From positions 1 through 44,667 of the forward strand of contig JAJEHN010000002.1 in the NCBI GenBank assembly GCA_022823665.1: 44,667 nucleotides of DNA. Direction: 5' to 3'. This DNA is from Thermoanaerobaculia bacterium. Its GTDB lineage: Bacteria > Acidobacteriota > Thermoanaerobaculia > Multivoradales > Multivoraceae. The notes beneath the pieces are model-generated. The model did not search any database. It was not told the origin of the DNA and was given only the letters and a program-made list of their open reading frames with translations. Below, in pieces: positions 8,540-18,603 of the stretch. A program made the position numbers and the translations under genes. Position 1 is the first letter of the stretch. The number at the start of each line of letters is the position of its first letter.

Positions 8540-9511
8540 GTCCTCACCGAGAGCGAGGCGCCGAGCATCGGCAGGGCGCGGTCGAGTTCAAGCGTCCCGG
8601 CCTCGGGTCCGTCGCCGGAGGTCGTGCTCTGGTCGAGAACGCGGGCCGGTAGTCCCAGGCCGTCTTCGAGCCGCTCGCGCCAGGCCGGGCGGTCGGCCTC
8701 GGTCGCCAGCAGCAGGACGTGCTCGGGCAGGTCGGCCCCGGCGCCGAACAGGCCGCGCTCCTCGATGAAGCCTCTGGTCAACCGCAGTTCGCGCACCGCC
8801 AGTCGGGAAGCGTCCGAGGGAGAAAGGGCCGGGTCGAATGTCTTGTAGCGGTAGAGAGCGGGGCCGTCCTCCGTTTGCGCCAGGAGGGAGTAACCGTCTC
8901 GGTGGGCCAGCAGAAGGAGAAACGCGCCGCCAGCGCCGTGCATCTGCCGGATGCCGAGCGCCGCGCCGAGGCTCGCGTTCGTCACCATGCCGATGTGGAT
9001 GCCGGCACGGCGGAACGAGTCCTCGATCTGGGCCAGCACACGCTCGACGCCGAAGGCGATCAGGAAGCGCGTGGACTCGCCGGCGCCATTGGCGGTCCGG
9101 GCGCCGCGAACGCGCAACTCCTCCACCCGAAAGGGGACCTGCTTGCGCAGCTTGAAGCGAAGGGCCTCCTCGCGATGCTGCGGACTCCGGGGCACGTCCT
9201 CGAGTTCCGCGAAGGTCAGTCGCAGCCAGCGGTCCGGGAGGACGAGTGCGGCGGCCCTCACCTGAGCCCCGGTGGCGGTATCGGCGGCCTGCTGGAGTTC
9301 CGCTACGACATCGTGGAACTGGGCGGGCTCGCGCAACGGACCGCCCAGCGTTCCATCCTGGAACGTGTCCGCGGGCAGTTCCCGGCGCCTGACCGCCTGC
9401 AGCTCGGGCGTGGGGCCGGTCTGGCGCACGAAGTGCGCCAGGACGAGTTCGCGCTCGTCGAGCAGGAACACCGATGCCGGTCCCCGAGGGTCGTCGAGGC
9501 CGGCGAGGCGC

Positions 9512-11196
<1,685 letters not shown>

Positions 11197-11197
<1 letters not shown>

Positions 11198-12435
11198 CAA
11201 CCCTGCACCTGTCCCAGCACGCTGAAGAGCGGCAGATACATCGAGAGCACGAGCAATGCGATGGTGCAGCCCATGACGACCAGCATCACGGGCTCCACCA
11301 GCGAGAGGAGCCGCTCGGTTCGGGTCTCGACATCCTCGTCGAGGAAGTCGGAGACGCTGTTCACCATCTCGTCCAGGGCGCCGGTCGCCTCGCCGACCTT
11401 GACCATGTCGATCGCGAGGTCGGTGAAGACCTCCGATTCCTCGAGGGCCACGTGAAACGCTTCGCCCTCGCGGATACGCGGTCCGAGCGCCACCGCCCGT
11501 TCGTGCAGGAAGCGGTTCGTGACAGCCGACGCCGCGGTTTCGAGCGCCGAAGCGAGCGGCAGGCCGCCGTGCAGCAGGGTGGCCAGGGAACGGCAGAACT
11601 CGGACAGGGCGAAGCGATGGAAGATCGGCCCGATGAACGGAAGCCGCAGTTTCAGGCGGTCGACCAGGGCGCCGATCCGGCCGCTCCTGCCGATCCTCCA
11701 GCTCGCCCAGGCGGCCACGGCGACCGCGGCCATCAGCACGAGGGTGGTCGGGTTGCGCAGCACCTGGGACAAGGCGAGGAGGAGCTGCGTGAGCCAGGGC
11801 AGATCGAGGTCGAGCGCCACGTAGAACTCCTCGAAGCGCGGCATGACGAAGAACATCATCACCGCCACGATGCCGATGGACAGGCAGATCAGGAGCGCCG
11901 GGTAGAAGAACGCGCTGACCACCCGCTTGCGGGAAGTCGTGACGAGCTTGAGCTGGCGGACGTACCGGCGAATGACGCGTTCCAGGCCGCCGCTCTGCTC
12001 GCCAGCCTTGAGCATCGAGCTGTAGATCGGCGGGAAGGAGTTGCCCGCCGCGGCAAAGGCCTCGGAGAGTTCCTCGCCACTCTCGACGCGGTCCCGGATC
12101 TCCCCCAGCGACTCCTTGAAGGCGGCGTGGCGCTGGCGCTCGAAGAGCAGGTCCAGGCACTGGAGCAGGGGCAGTCCCGCGCTGAGCAGGCCCGCCAACT
12201 GCTGGTTGAAGATCAGGAAGTCCTGTCCCGGGACCGCCTTGCGGCTGCTCTCGGCGGCGGCCGAACCCGTGCCGAGAAGCGACCCGAAGAGGTGCTGCAG
12301 TCCGCGGCGCCTGATCTCGAAGACGTACAGCCCGCGACGCTCGATCTCGCGCCGCGCGGTGCGCAGATCCGGCGCCTCGTGGATCTGCTCCACGATGCGA
12401 CCGTCGGCGGTGCCAAGCCGGCAGACGAACTGCAT
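11197..12435 (-). CDS. gspF: Inner-membrane platform protein, GspF/PilC family
   Basis: This 412-residue polytopic protein contains two T2SSF domains. The first, about 75-195, has FNQQLAGLLSAGLPLLQCLD and MLKAGEQSGGLERVI. The second, about 280-400, has FCRSLATLLHGGLPLASALE and MVKVGEATGALDEMV. TM helices lie near 178-205, 230-250 and 380-405. The N-terminal ~60 residues (MQFVCRLGTADGRIVE) form the usual cytoplasmic start. It couples the ATPase to pilin extraction. It is the first structural gene after the short regulatory head of the operon, 13 bases after the preceding stop. Confidence 0.95.
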
Positions 12436-12448
12436 GACCGACCCGCTC

Positions 12449-13201
12449 CTAGTCGCCGGCGCCCAGGCCGTCTTCGCGGGGAGACCGGACGGTCACGGCG
12501 ACCACCAGGCCGCTGGCGTCGGATCCGCGGTAGGGGAGGGCCAGGACCAGCGGCTTGCCGACCCAGACGTTCAGGTGGCCGTTGAAGACGCGTTCGTCGA
12601 GGACGGCGCTGCGGCTGCGCTCGATCTCTACCCCGTACAGCTTGAGGCGGCGGTCGAGCAGCACGGTGCCGACGCGGAAACCGAGCCGGAACTCGGTGCC
12701 GATCTCGTAGCGGACGTTCTCGCCCTCCGTCGCTTCGAACTGGCCCTCGCCGAGCAGTCGGTAACTCGTGAAGGCCAGCCAGTTGCCCAGCTCGTCGGTG
12801 AGCTGCGCGGGCAGCTCGGACCGCGGGTCGCCGCTGCCGCGGCGCGACGCCTCGAGGATGAAGATCTCGAACTCGATCTGCTGGCGGGGGTGATCGAAGT
12901 CGCGCAGCAGGGCGAGCAGGTGCTCGAGCACGCTGCTCCGGTCCCTCAGCACCAGAGTGTTCGTCGCCCGCTGCAGTTCGATCGTTCCCTGGGGCGACAT
13001 CTCGTTCTGCATCCACTCCAGGGCGTCGTCCGCCCGTTGATGCTGGAGCGTGAAGGCGTGGCGGATCTGGGTTTCGGCCTCCTGCTGCGCGTCTCCCGGT
13101 TGCGCGCGACCAGGCTGAGCGAGGGCCGGCTGCAGTGCGCCGGCGGCAGTCAGGAGGGCCAGGGCGGCGAGGGCCCGGCGAATGGCGACGGCGGCTCTCA
13201 T
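12449..13201 (-). CDS. Exported protein with an orphan secretin-N (NolW-like) domain
   Basis: This 250-residue protein has a signal peptide (MRAAVAIRRALAALALLTAA...ALAQ). After a Gln-rich linker, residues about 45-125 resemble the secretin N-domain fold: a short FTLQHQRADDALEWMQ helix region, IELQRATNTLVLRDRSSVLEHLLALL, then RDFDHPRQQIEFEIFILEAS, which matches the end of NolW repeats. No secretin pore region follows. The C-terminal half is beta-rich and not recognised. Its ATG overlaps the anti-sigma gene stop (ATGA). It may act as a periplasmic adaptor or plug for the secretin encoded 5.7 kb further on; that is inference from domain and context. Confidence 0.7.
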   Translation of the reverse strand: MRAAVAIRRALAALALLTAAGALQPALAQPGRAQPGDAQQEAETQIRHAFTLQHQRADDALEWMQNEMSPQGTIELQRATNTLVLRDRSSVLEHLLALLRDFDHPRQQIEFEIFILEASRRGSGDPRSELPAQLTDELGNWLAFTSYRLLGEGQFEATEGENVRYEIGTEFRLGFRVGTVLLDRRLKLYGVEIERSRSAVLDERVFNGHLNVWVGKPLVLALPYRGSDASGLVVAVTVRSPREDGLGAGD

Positions 13202-13752
13202 GGCGCCACCACCAGGACCACGTCGAGACCGGAGCCGTGGCCGCTGCCGGGAAGCTGGTAGACCTGCATCGGTTCGTCGCCGAGCGGCTCCACGAGCGGC
13301 GCCATCGCGATGTGGTCGGGCAGCACGGGCGGGTCGCCCGCGATCTCGTCCGCCGGCGGCGCGCTCTCGGGCCACAGCAGGAAACTCAGACCGATCGCCG
13401 CGGCCGCGACCCCGGCGGCCAGTACCGAAGCCATGGGCAGGCGCCGCCGGGCGCTCCGCGCCTCGTTCAGGCGCCTCTCGGTCGCCCGTCCGTCGAGCTC
13501 GAGCCGCACGCGCTGGCGGATCGCGTCGACGTCGGCCGCGCTGACCTCGTCGTCGTCGCGGGCGAGGTTGCCGCTGAACAGCAGCAGTGGATCGGCGTCG
13601 AGCGAGGCGGCGCGACAGCGTTCGCAGTCCTCGCGGTGGCGGAGCGCGTCTTCCCAGGCGGCGTCCACCGCCGCGTCGCCGATCTCCGGACTCCGTTCGG
13701 CCTGCTCGCGTTCGCGCAGGAGGGCGGCCCAGTCGGGGCAGGGAGAGGTCAT
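13198..13752 (-). CDS. Membrane anti-sigma factor with zinc-finger-type motif
   Basis: This 184-residue protein lies directly downstream of, and overlaps by 4 bases, the ECF sigma gene. The N-terminal cytoplasmic part carries HREDCERC (about residues 38-46), the HxxxCxxC of zinc-containing anti-sigma factors. A single TM helix (about 107-127; MASVLAAGVAAAAIGLSFLL) leads to a short extracytoplasmic tail. It should hold the sigma factor at the membrane until released by a signal; the sensing mechanism cannot be read. Because it is co-transcribed with the secretion genes, it may report on the state of that machine. Confidence 0.82.
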   Translation of the reverse strand: MTSPCPDWAALLREREQAERSPEIGDAAVDAAWEDALRHREDCERCRAASLDADPLLLFSGNLARDDDEVSAADVDAIRQRVRLELDGRATERRLNEARSARRRLPMASVLAAGVAAAAIGLSFLLWPESAPPADEIAGDPPVLPDHIAMAPLVEPLGDEPMQVYQLPGSGHGSGLDVVLVVAP

Positions 13753-14456
13753 GGGCGCTCCTTTCTCCCGGCACGGGTTGCGGCTGGCTGCGCGTACTCG
13801 GGGTACCGCTTGAGCAACTCCTCGCGGAGCAGCTTGCGGCTGTTGAACAGGTGGTTGCGGACGGTCGAGGGACGGATGCCGAGGATGGCGGCGATCTCCT
13901 TGCCGGCCAACCCCTCCATCTCGCGCAGCACGAACACCGCCCGTTGCTTGTCGCTCAGAGTGGACGCGAGTTCATGGAACACGGACCGGACCTCGCCGGC
14001 GGACAGCGAATCGAGCTGTCGCGCGGAGACTTCGCCCCGTTGATGCTCGTCGTGCAACTGGAAACCCTGCAGCGAGCGGAGGCGGGAGGCGCGGGAGCGC
14101 AGGTGGTCGATCGCGAGGTTCGAGACGATCCGGTAGATCCACGTGTTCGGGCTGTAGCGGCGGTCGAAACGATGCCGCGAGTTCCAGATCCGCAGGAAGG
14201 CGATCTGGACGATGTCGCGGGCGTCTTCCCGGTCGCCCACCAGCCGGGTCGCCAGTTGAACCAGAGGCGTCGTCTTGCGGCGCATCAGTTCGTCGAGCGC
14301 CAGGTCGTCGTCGCGGCCCAGGCCCTGCAGGAGTTCGAGGTCGGACGCGTCGGCCCACGCCACCTGACGCTGGTGGCGGGAGTACGCGATCGTGAGACCG
14401 CTCCGGGGAGGATCTTCGCGTGGCGGTTCCATGCGGATGGCTTGCGCGGATCTCAT
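13749..14456 (-). CDS. ECF-type RNA polymerase sigma factor
   Basis: This 235-residue group 4 sigma factor shows region 2 at about 38-125 (DLELLQGL, LATRLVGDREDARDIVQ, AFLRIWNSRHRFD, NTWIYRIVSNLAIDHLR) and region 4 at about 155-215 (LSDKQRAVFVLREMEGLAGKEIAAIL, then RPSTVRNHLFNSRKLLREEL). The linker is ordinary and no extra C-terminal domain follows. The first ATG (14456) has a GAGG only one base away, so the second ATG at 14432 is also possible. It heads the whole minus-strand run to 2172. ECF factors usually activate their own operon, so the secretion genes are the likely regulon, though the target promoter is not proven. Confidence 0.93.
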   Translation of the reverse strand: MRSAQAIRMEPPREDPPRSGLTIAYSRHQRQVAWADASDLELLQGLGRDDDLALDELMRRKTTPLVQLATRLVGDREDARDIVQIAFLRIWNSRHRFDRRYSPNTWIYRIVSNLAIDHLRSRASRLRSLQGFQLHDEHQRGEVSARQLDSLSAGEVRSVFHELASTLSDKQRAVFVLREMEGLAGKEIAAILGIRPSTVRNHLFNSRKLLREELLKRYPEYAQPAATRAGRKERP

Positions 14457-14545
14457 GCCTCGCTGTTGATACGGAGGCCCGGGGCAAAGCGTCCAAGAGG
14501 CCGCGCGTCGGGAGACTGGAGAGCCCTCCGCCAGCAGGCGGCGGA

Positions 14546-14551
14546 ATTATA
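14546..14551 (-). promoter_or_regulatory. Possible -10 element of the ECF/secretion operon
   Basis: On the minus strand these bases read TATAAT, a perfect -10 hexamer in otherwise GC-rich DNA, about 90 bases before the sigma gene start. No convincing -35 lies 16-18 bases upstream. The plus strand reads TATACT at 14548-14553, which could equally serve waaA. Orientation is therefore uncertain. Confidence 0.3.
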
Positions 14552-14566
14552 CTCGTCCGTCAATAC

Positions 14567-14583
14567 GGGGCTTCGGCAGCCCC
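14567..14583 (+). other. Small perfect hairpin before waaA
   Basis: GGGGCT-TCGGC-AGCCCC forms a 6-bp stem with a 5-base loop, 54 bases before the waaA start. A second small one, CCGCC-AGCA-GGCGG, lies at 14528-14541. Neither has a T tract, so they are not standard intrinsic terminators. They may shape the waaA leader or be chance pairings in GC-rich DNA. Confidence 0.3.
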
Positions 14584-14636
14584 ATGAGTTCACTGCGCGT
14601 CGCACCGGAAGCGGTTGGGCGCCTGGCCGTCACCTT

Positions 14637-15986
14637 ATGTGGTTCCTCTACCAGCTCGCGATGGCGGCAGGGTTGGGCGTGGCGGCGCCCGTCCTGCTGG
14701 CGCGGCGCGGCCGGCACTACCTGTCGACCCTTCCTGCCCGGCTGGGGCGCTTGCCGGAGGCTGGGGGGACCAGACCGCTGTGGCTGCACGCCGCGTCGGT
14801 GGGCGAGGCCGGCGTGGCGGCGACCCTGGCGCGGGCCCTGCCGCCGGACCTCGACCTCGTCGTGACGACGGTGACGCCCACCGGCCAGGCGGCGGCGAAG
14901 AGGCTGTTCGAGCCGCTGGCCGCGAACGGCCGGAGCGTGGTCGTCACCTACCTGCCGTTCGACCTGGGGTTGCTGGTCGGCCGTTTCCTGGACCGGTACG
15001 CGCCGCGGGCGCTGGTCCTCTTCGAGAGCGAGCTCTGGCCCCTGCTCCTTCGGGACTGCCGCCGCCGGTCGATTCCCGTGGCGGTTCTCAACGCCCGGAT
15101 CAGCGACCGCAGCTACGGGCGGATGAAGCGGGCCGGCCGTCTCTACCGGCGGTTCCTGCTCGACCCGCTGGGGAGGCTGGGCGCGCAGAGCCCGCAGGAC
15201 GAGGAGCGTCTGCTGAGCCTCGGCGCCGGGTCGGCCCGCACGTCGATGACGGGGAACCTGAAGTTCGACACGCCGGAACCGGCTCCGGTGGCCGGCCTGG
15301 AGCAGGCCCTGCGGGACCTCGCAGGGAATCGGCCGATCCTGATCGCGGGCTCGACGATGCCCGGCGAAGAGCTGATCGTCCTCGACGCCTTCGAACGAGT
15401 GGATCGCGAGGCGTTGCTGGTCCTGGCGCCCCGCCATCCGGAACGCTTCGACGAGGTATGGCGAGAGATGGAGGATCGGCCCCTGTCGGCAATCCGGCGG
15501 AGCCGGATGGACGCTGCCGGGGGCACTGCGCCGCGGCCGGCCTCGCCGCCCGGGATCGTCCTGCTCGATTCCCTGGGCGAGCTGGCCTCGATCTACCGGC
15601 TCGCGTCCGCCGCCTTCATCGGCGGCACGCTCGTGCCGACCGGCGGCCACAACCCGATCGAGGCGGCGCGTTTCGGCGTGCCCGTAATCGTCGGTCCGTC
15701 GATGGAGAACTTCCGGCGCATCGCGCGCGACTTCGAGGCCGCCGGCGCCCTCACGGTGGTGCGGGACGGACAGGCGTTGACCCGTGCCTGGCGGCAGGTT
15801 CTGGACCGGCCGAACGAGGCGGCAGAGCTGGGCGCCCGCGGCCTGAAGCTCGTCGACCGCACCCGCGGCGCCGTCGAGCGCTCCGTGGAGTTGCTCCGCC
15901 AGGTCGTTGACCTGTCCGTTCCGCCAGCCGCCGCCGGTCCCACTGGGCGCGCCGGCGTCTCCACCTGCACTCCGGACGGCGACTGA
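14637..15986 (+). CDS. waaA: Kdo transferase (3-deoxy-D-manno-octulosonic acid transferase)
   Basis: This 449-residue inner-membrane GT30 glycosyltransferase adds Kdo from CMP-Kdo to lipid IVA. An N-terminal hydrophobic helix (MWFLYQLAMAAGLGVAAPVL) is followed by the glycosyltransferase-N domain, with WLHAASVGEAG (containing the likely catalytic Glu), TTVTPTGQA, YLPFDL, LFESELWP and VLNARISDRS. The C-terminal donor domain has TGNLKFD, AGSTMPGEE, LAPRHPERF, FIGGTLVPTGGHNPIEAA and PVIVGPSMENFR. The start ATG at 14637 gives the normal length; no strong Shine-Dalgarno precedes it. It overlaps no gene and is followed one base later by lpxK, forming a lipid A operon. Confidence 0.95.
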   Translation: MWFLYQLAMAAGLGVAAPVLLARRGRHYLSTLPARLGRLPEAGGTRPLWLHAASVGEAGVAATLARALPPDLDLVVTTVTPTGQAAAKRLFEPLAANGRSVVVTYLPFDLGLLVGRFLDRYAPRALVLFESELWPLLLRDCRRRSIPVAVLNARISDRSYGRMKRAGRLYRRFLLDPLGRLGAQSPQDEERLLSLGAGSARTSMTGNLKFDTPEPAPVAGLEQALRDLAGNRPILIAGSTMPGEELIVLDAFERVDREALLVLAPRHPERFDEVWREMEDRPLSAIRRSRMDAAGGTAPRPASPPGIVLLDSLGELASIYRLASAAFIGGTLVPTGGHNPIEAARFGVPVIVGPSMENFRRIARDFEAAGALTVVRDGQALTRAWRQVLDRPNEAAELGARGLKLVDRTRGAVERSVELLRQVVDLSVPPAAAGPTGRAGVSTCTPDGD

Positions 15987-15987
15987 C

Positions 15988-16971
15988 ATGGCCGGGAGCC
16001 CCTGGCAACGGTTCTACGAGTGGGGACACCGCCGCCGTCGCCGCCACTGGTCGACTCGGGCCGCGAGCCTGGGCCGGCCCACCGTCAGCATCGGCAACCT
16101 GCACTGGGGCGGCAGCGGCAAGACGCCGGCTGTGATCGCCGTGGCGCTCGGCCTGGTGGGTGGCGGCCAGCGAGTGGCCGTGCTGTCGCGCGGCTACCGT
16201 CGCAAGGGCCGGGAACCTCTGATCGTGAGCCTCGGCGAGGGGCCGCTCGTGTCGGGGGAACAGGCCGGCGACGAGCCGGTGATGATCGCGGAGCAGGCGC
16301 CGGGCGTGGTGGTGGCGGTCGGCGCCGACCGCCGCGCGGCCGCTGCCCTGGCCCTCGAGCGGGCGCCCGACGTCGACGTCTTCTTGCTCGACGACGGCTT
16401 CTCCCACCTCCGGGTGCGCCGCGACGTGGAGATCCTGACCTTCCCGGCCACCGACCCGTTCGCCGGCGGCCTGCTGCTGCCCGGAGGCCGCCTGCGCGAG
16501 CCTCTGGGCATGGTGCGCCTGGCCGACGCCGCGGTGATCACCGGCCTCGAGAGAGGCTCCGAACCGCCGTCCGATTTCGAACCGACCCTGCGCCGCCACG
16601 GCTTCAAAGGCCCGGTGTTCACCTCGACGCTTCGGTCCGAACTCCTGGGCGGCCCGTCACCGGAGCGAGCGCTGCTGGTGACCGGCGTCGCCGGCCCGGA
16701 TCGCGTAGCCCGCACCGCGGCGGCCGCGGGCCTGGAGTGCGTGGACCACCTCCGCTTCCCCGACCACCACGGCTACCCGCCGCGCTCCCTCCGCGCGATC
16801 GAATCCGCATGCACCCGCCATCGCTGCGACGCCGTCGTCACGACATCCAAGGACGCCGTCAAGCTCCGCGGCCGGCTACCTGCGGCCTCGCCGCCGCTAC
16901 TGGAACTCAGGGTCGAAGCGGAGATCGACCCGGACTTCCTGCCCTGGCTCGCCGATCGGCTACGAGGCTGA
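15988..16971 (+). CDS. lpxK: Tetraacyldisaccharide 4'-kinase
   Basis: This 327-residue enzyme phosphorylates the 4' position of the lipid A disaccharide using ATP at the inner membrane. The start is short (MAGSPWQRFYEWGHRRRR) and lacks part of the usual N-terminal TM helix. The P-loop is GNLHWGGSGKTP, followed by VLSRGYRRKG, GDEPVMIAEQ, VGADRRAAA, FLLDDGFSHLRVRRDVEIL and LLPGGRLREP. The C-terminus has VTGVAGPDRV, FPDHHGYP and TTSKDAVKL, all family signatures. The ATG is one base after the waaA stop, indicating translational coupling. Confidence 0.95.
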   Translation: MAGSPWQRFYEWGHRRRRRHWSTRAASLGRPTVSIGNLHWGGSGKTPAVIAVALGLVGGGQRVAVLSRGYRRKGREPLIVSLGEGPLVSGEQAGDEPVMIAEQAPGVVVAVGADRRAAAALALERAPDVDVFLLDDGFSHLRVRRDVEILTFPATDPFAGGLLLPGGRLREPLGMVRLADAAVITGLERGSEPPSDFEPTLRRHGFKGPVFTSTLRSELLGGPSPERALLVTGVAGPDRVARTAAAAGLECVDHLRFPDHHGYPPRSLRAIESACTRHRCDAVVTTSKDAVKLRGRLPAASPPLLELRVEAEIDPDFLPWLADRLRG

Positions 16972-17021
16972 ACGAGGTTTGCGGCTTCCGCCGGAGGGCG
17001 CCGCGAACTGGAACGCTTGCC

Positions 17022-17027
17022 TATACT
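17022..17027 (+). promoter_or_regulatory. Likely -10 element for the hicBA-HNH cassette
   Basis: TATACT matches 5 of 6 -10 positions, about 48 bases before hicB, in the only AT-rich patch of the 103-base gap after lpxK. A good -35 is not visible at 17 bp spacing. A Shine-Dalgarno-like AAGGGAG lies at 17060-17066, 8 bases before the ATG. Confidence 0.4.
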
Positions 17028-17074
17028 GTCCGGGACGCGCGTGCCGTGCGCGGAAACTGAAGGGAGTTCTGGTT

Positions 17075-17374
17075 ATGGCCTCTTGGCAGTTGGTCTTGTC
17101 GGCGAAGTTCGAGCAGGAGGGGGATGTGTGCGTGGCATGGTGCCCCGAGCTTGACGTCGCGAGCCAGGGGTCGGACGAAGCCGACGCGCTGGAGATGCTG
17201 AACGACGCGGTCTCTCTGTTCCTGGCCACATGCCACGAGATGGGCACGCTGAACGAAGTGCTGGTGGACTGCGGCCTAGTGCCGCTCAAGCTGCACGCGG
17301 AGCCGGCAGAGAGCGCGATCTCCGTGCCGATCGACCTGGTGGTCCACCGTGTCGCGGAAGCTGCCCCAGGTTAG
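17075..17374 (+). CDS. hicB: HicB-family antitoxin-like protein
   Basis: This 99-residue protein has the HicB/UPF0150 partial RNase H fold: WQLVLSAKFEQEGDVCVAWCPELDVASQGSDEADALEMLNDAV is the conserved beta-hairpin, the P.LD..SQG turn and the ALE.L..A helix (shown here as landmarks at residues 3-46). The start ATG is set by an AAGGGAG 8 bases upstream. There is no obvious C-terminal helix-turn-helix or ribbon-helix-helix, so it may neutralise the toxin without binding DNA itself, or bind it weakly. It precedes and overlaps by 26 bases the toxin gene, the reverse of the classical hicA-hicB order but a known arrangement. Confidence 0.85.
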   Translation: MASWQLVLSAKFEQEGDVCVAWCPELDVASQGSDEADALEMLNDAVSLFLATCHEMGTLNEVLVDCGLVPLKLHAEPAESAISVPIDLVVHRVAEAAPG

Positions 17375-17582
17375 CCGGAAGGAGTTTCGGCGAATCTGCG
17401 GACTCGACGGATGGACGAAGCGGGGCGACTCGGGACCTCATGAGACCTGGACCAAGCCCGGCTTCACACGGCCGATCGTGATCCCCCGAGGGCGGCGCGC
17501 GCTTAGTCGCAGGGTCTTGACTTCCAACATGCGCACCGCCGGATGGACCCGCGAGAGACTGTTCGAGTTACTCGAACAGTAG
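17349..17582 (+). CDS. hicA: HicA-family toxin-like protein (mRNA interferase)
   Basis: This 77-residue dsRBD-like protein has LPQVSRKEFRRIC, GWTKRGDSGPHETW, RPIVIPRG and VLTSNMRTAGWTRERLFELL. These match HicA from its N-terminal Lys-Leu-Pro start to the final R.AG.T...F..LL. The family's GSHH segment is GPHE here, so the catalytic His remains while the Ser is replaced. Family members cleave mRNA and tmRNA. The GTG start lies inside hicB, and the TAG stop is immediately followed by the ATG of the HNH gene, so the three genes are probably one transcript. Confidence 0.85.
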   Translation: MSRKLPQVSRKEFRRICGLDGWTKRGDSGPHETWTKPGFTRPIVIPRGRRALSRRVLTSNMRTAGWTRERLFELLEQ

Positions 17583-18569
17583 ATGCACACTGAACCCGGG
17601 CGGATACAGCCGGTGATTCCAGGTCCAGTGCCTGCCGACCCAGACGCCGCGATTCGAGCGGCTGCCTTCGCTGAACTGGAGAGGCTCGTACTGGCGCATG
17701 GACCCAGACTGCCGTGGAAGTTGATCGACGAGGGCTTCCGCTTCCGTGGTGAGAAGGTCCACTTCGCCGGGCGCGCAACCGGCATCTTCAAGCCGAGACA
17801 GATGAGCGCGGCGCTGAGCATCAGGACGGTGGCGCCGCGCGCGGGCCGCCGGATCTGGTATCGCGATCAGGTGGGTGAACCGGACTACAGCACCGGACTG
17901 CTTGCCTACGACCTCGCCCACGGCGGCAGGGACGATTCCACCAACCGGGCGCTTGACGAAGCCAGCCGCCTGGGTGCGCGCCTGATCTACTTCGTTGGCG
18001 TCGCGCCGGCCGTCTACGAGCCGCTTTGGCCCGTGTGGGCGGAGCCTCCGGACTTTGGCGCGGGTCGCGTGCTCATCGCCGCCGCCGATGCTCTCGAGCC
18101 GACGATGAGCTCGACCCAGGCTGCACAGGCGGGTGTCGCGGCGAACGAACTGCGGGAGAGGTCCTACTCGCTCGTCGCCTCCAAGCGGCGAAATCACCAA
18201 GCATGGTTCAGCAGCCGCACGAAGTCGGCGTACGGCCATCGTTGCGCCTTCAGCGGCCTGACGCTGTCCCGCCTGCTGGTGGGGGCACACATCCTCCCCG
18301 ATGCCGAAGACGGCCCGGCGACCGTGACGAACGGCATCTGCATGTCGACGCTGCACCACACCGCGTTCGACGCCCACCTGATCGGTGTCGATACGGACTG
18401 CCGCGTACACGTGGCGAGGTCCGTCAGGGACGGTCGGGACGGTCCACTGCTTCGGAGCCTCCAGGGGCTGGACGGCGCCCGTCTGCGCCTCCCGCTCCGG
18501 CCCGAGGATCGCCCCGATCGGGAGTTCCTCGATTGGCGGTTCGAGCGCTTTCGCGAAGCGGCTGGCTGA
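17583..18569 (+). CDS. HNH restriction endonuclease-like protein (COG3440 type)
   Basis: This 328-residue protein is likely a DNA-targeting nuclease. The C-terminal HNH_2-type domain (about 210-275) shows YGHRCAFSGL, LLVGAHILPDAEDG, NGICMSTLHHTAFD and HLIGVD, containing the His, Asn and His positions of the beta-beta-alpha-metal fold. The N-terminal part (about 25-170) has GFRFRGEKVHFAGRATGIFK, ALSIRTVAP, IWYRDQVGE, a Tyr-Asp-Leu-Ala-His segment, N.AL.EA and LIYFVGVAPAVYEPLWPVW. This is the pattern found in proteins called putative restriction endonucleases, where the N-terminal domain is thought to read modified DNA. No methyltransferase gene is adjacent, so a modification-dependent (type IV) mode is plausible. 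Its ATG abuts the hicA stop with no gap. Confidence 0.85.
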   Translation: MHTEPGRIQPVIPGPVPADPDAAIRAAAFAELERLVLAHGPRLPWKLIDEGFRFRGEKVHFAGRATGIFKPRQMSAALSIRTVAPRAGRRIWYRDQVGEPDYSTGLLAYDLAHGGRDDSTNRALDEASRLGARLIYFVGVAPAVYEPLWPVWAEPPDFGAGRVLIAAADALEPTMSSTQAAQAGVAANELRERSYSLVASKRRNHQAWFSSRTKSAYGHRCAFSGLTLSRLLVGAHILPDAEDGPATVTNGICMSTLHHTAFDAHLIGVDTDCRVHVARSVRDGRDGPLLRSLQGLDGARLRLPLRPEDRPDREFLDWRFERFREAAG

Positions 18570-18603
18570 GCGCTGCCGCCGTGGCCGCTGGCGACAGCGA
18601 TCT

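Noticed and set aside
14584..14865. Open frame starting ATG 14584 as an alternative N-terminus before waaA
   Set aside because: It is in a different frame from waaA, has no motif and runs through conserved waaA codons.
17075..18569. The hicBA-HNH block as part of a prophage or transposon
   Set aside because: No integrase, transposase, terminal repeats or attachment-like duplication was seen at its borders; only the gene content hints at mobility.
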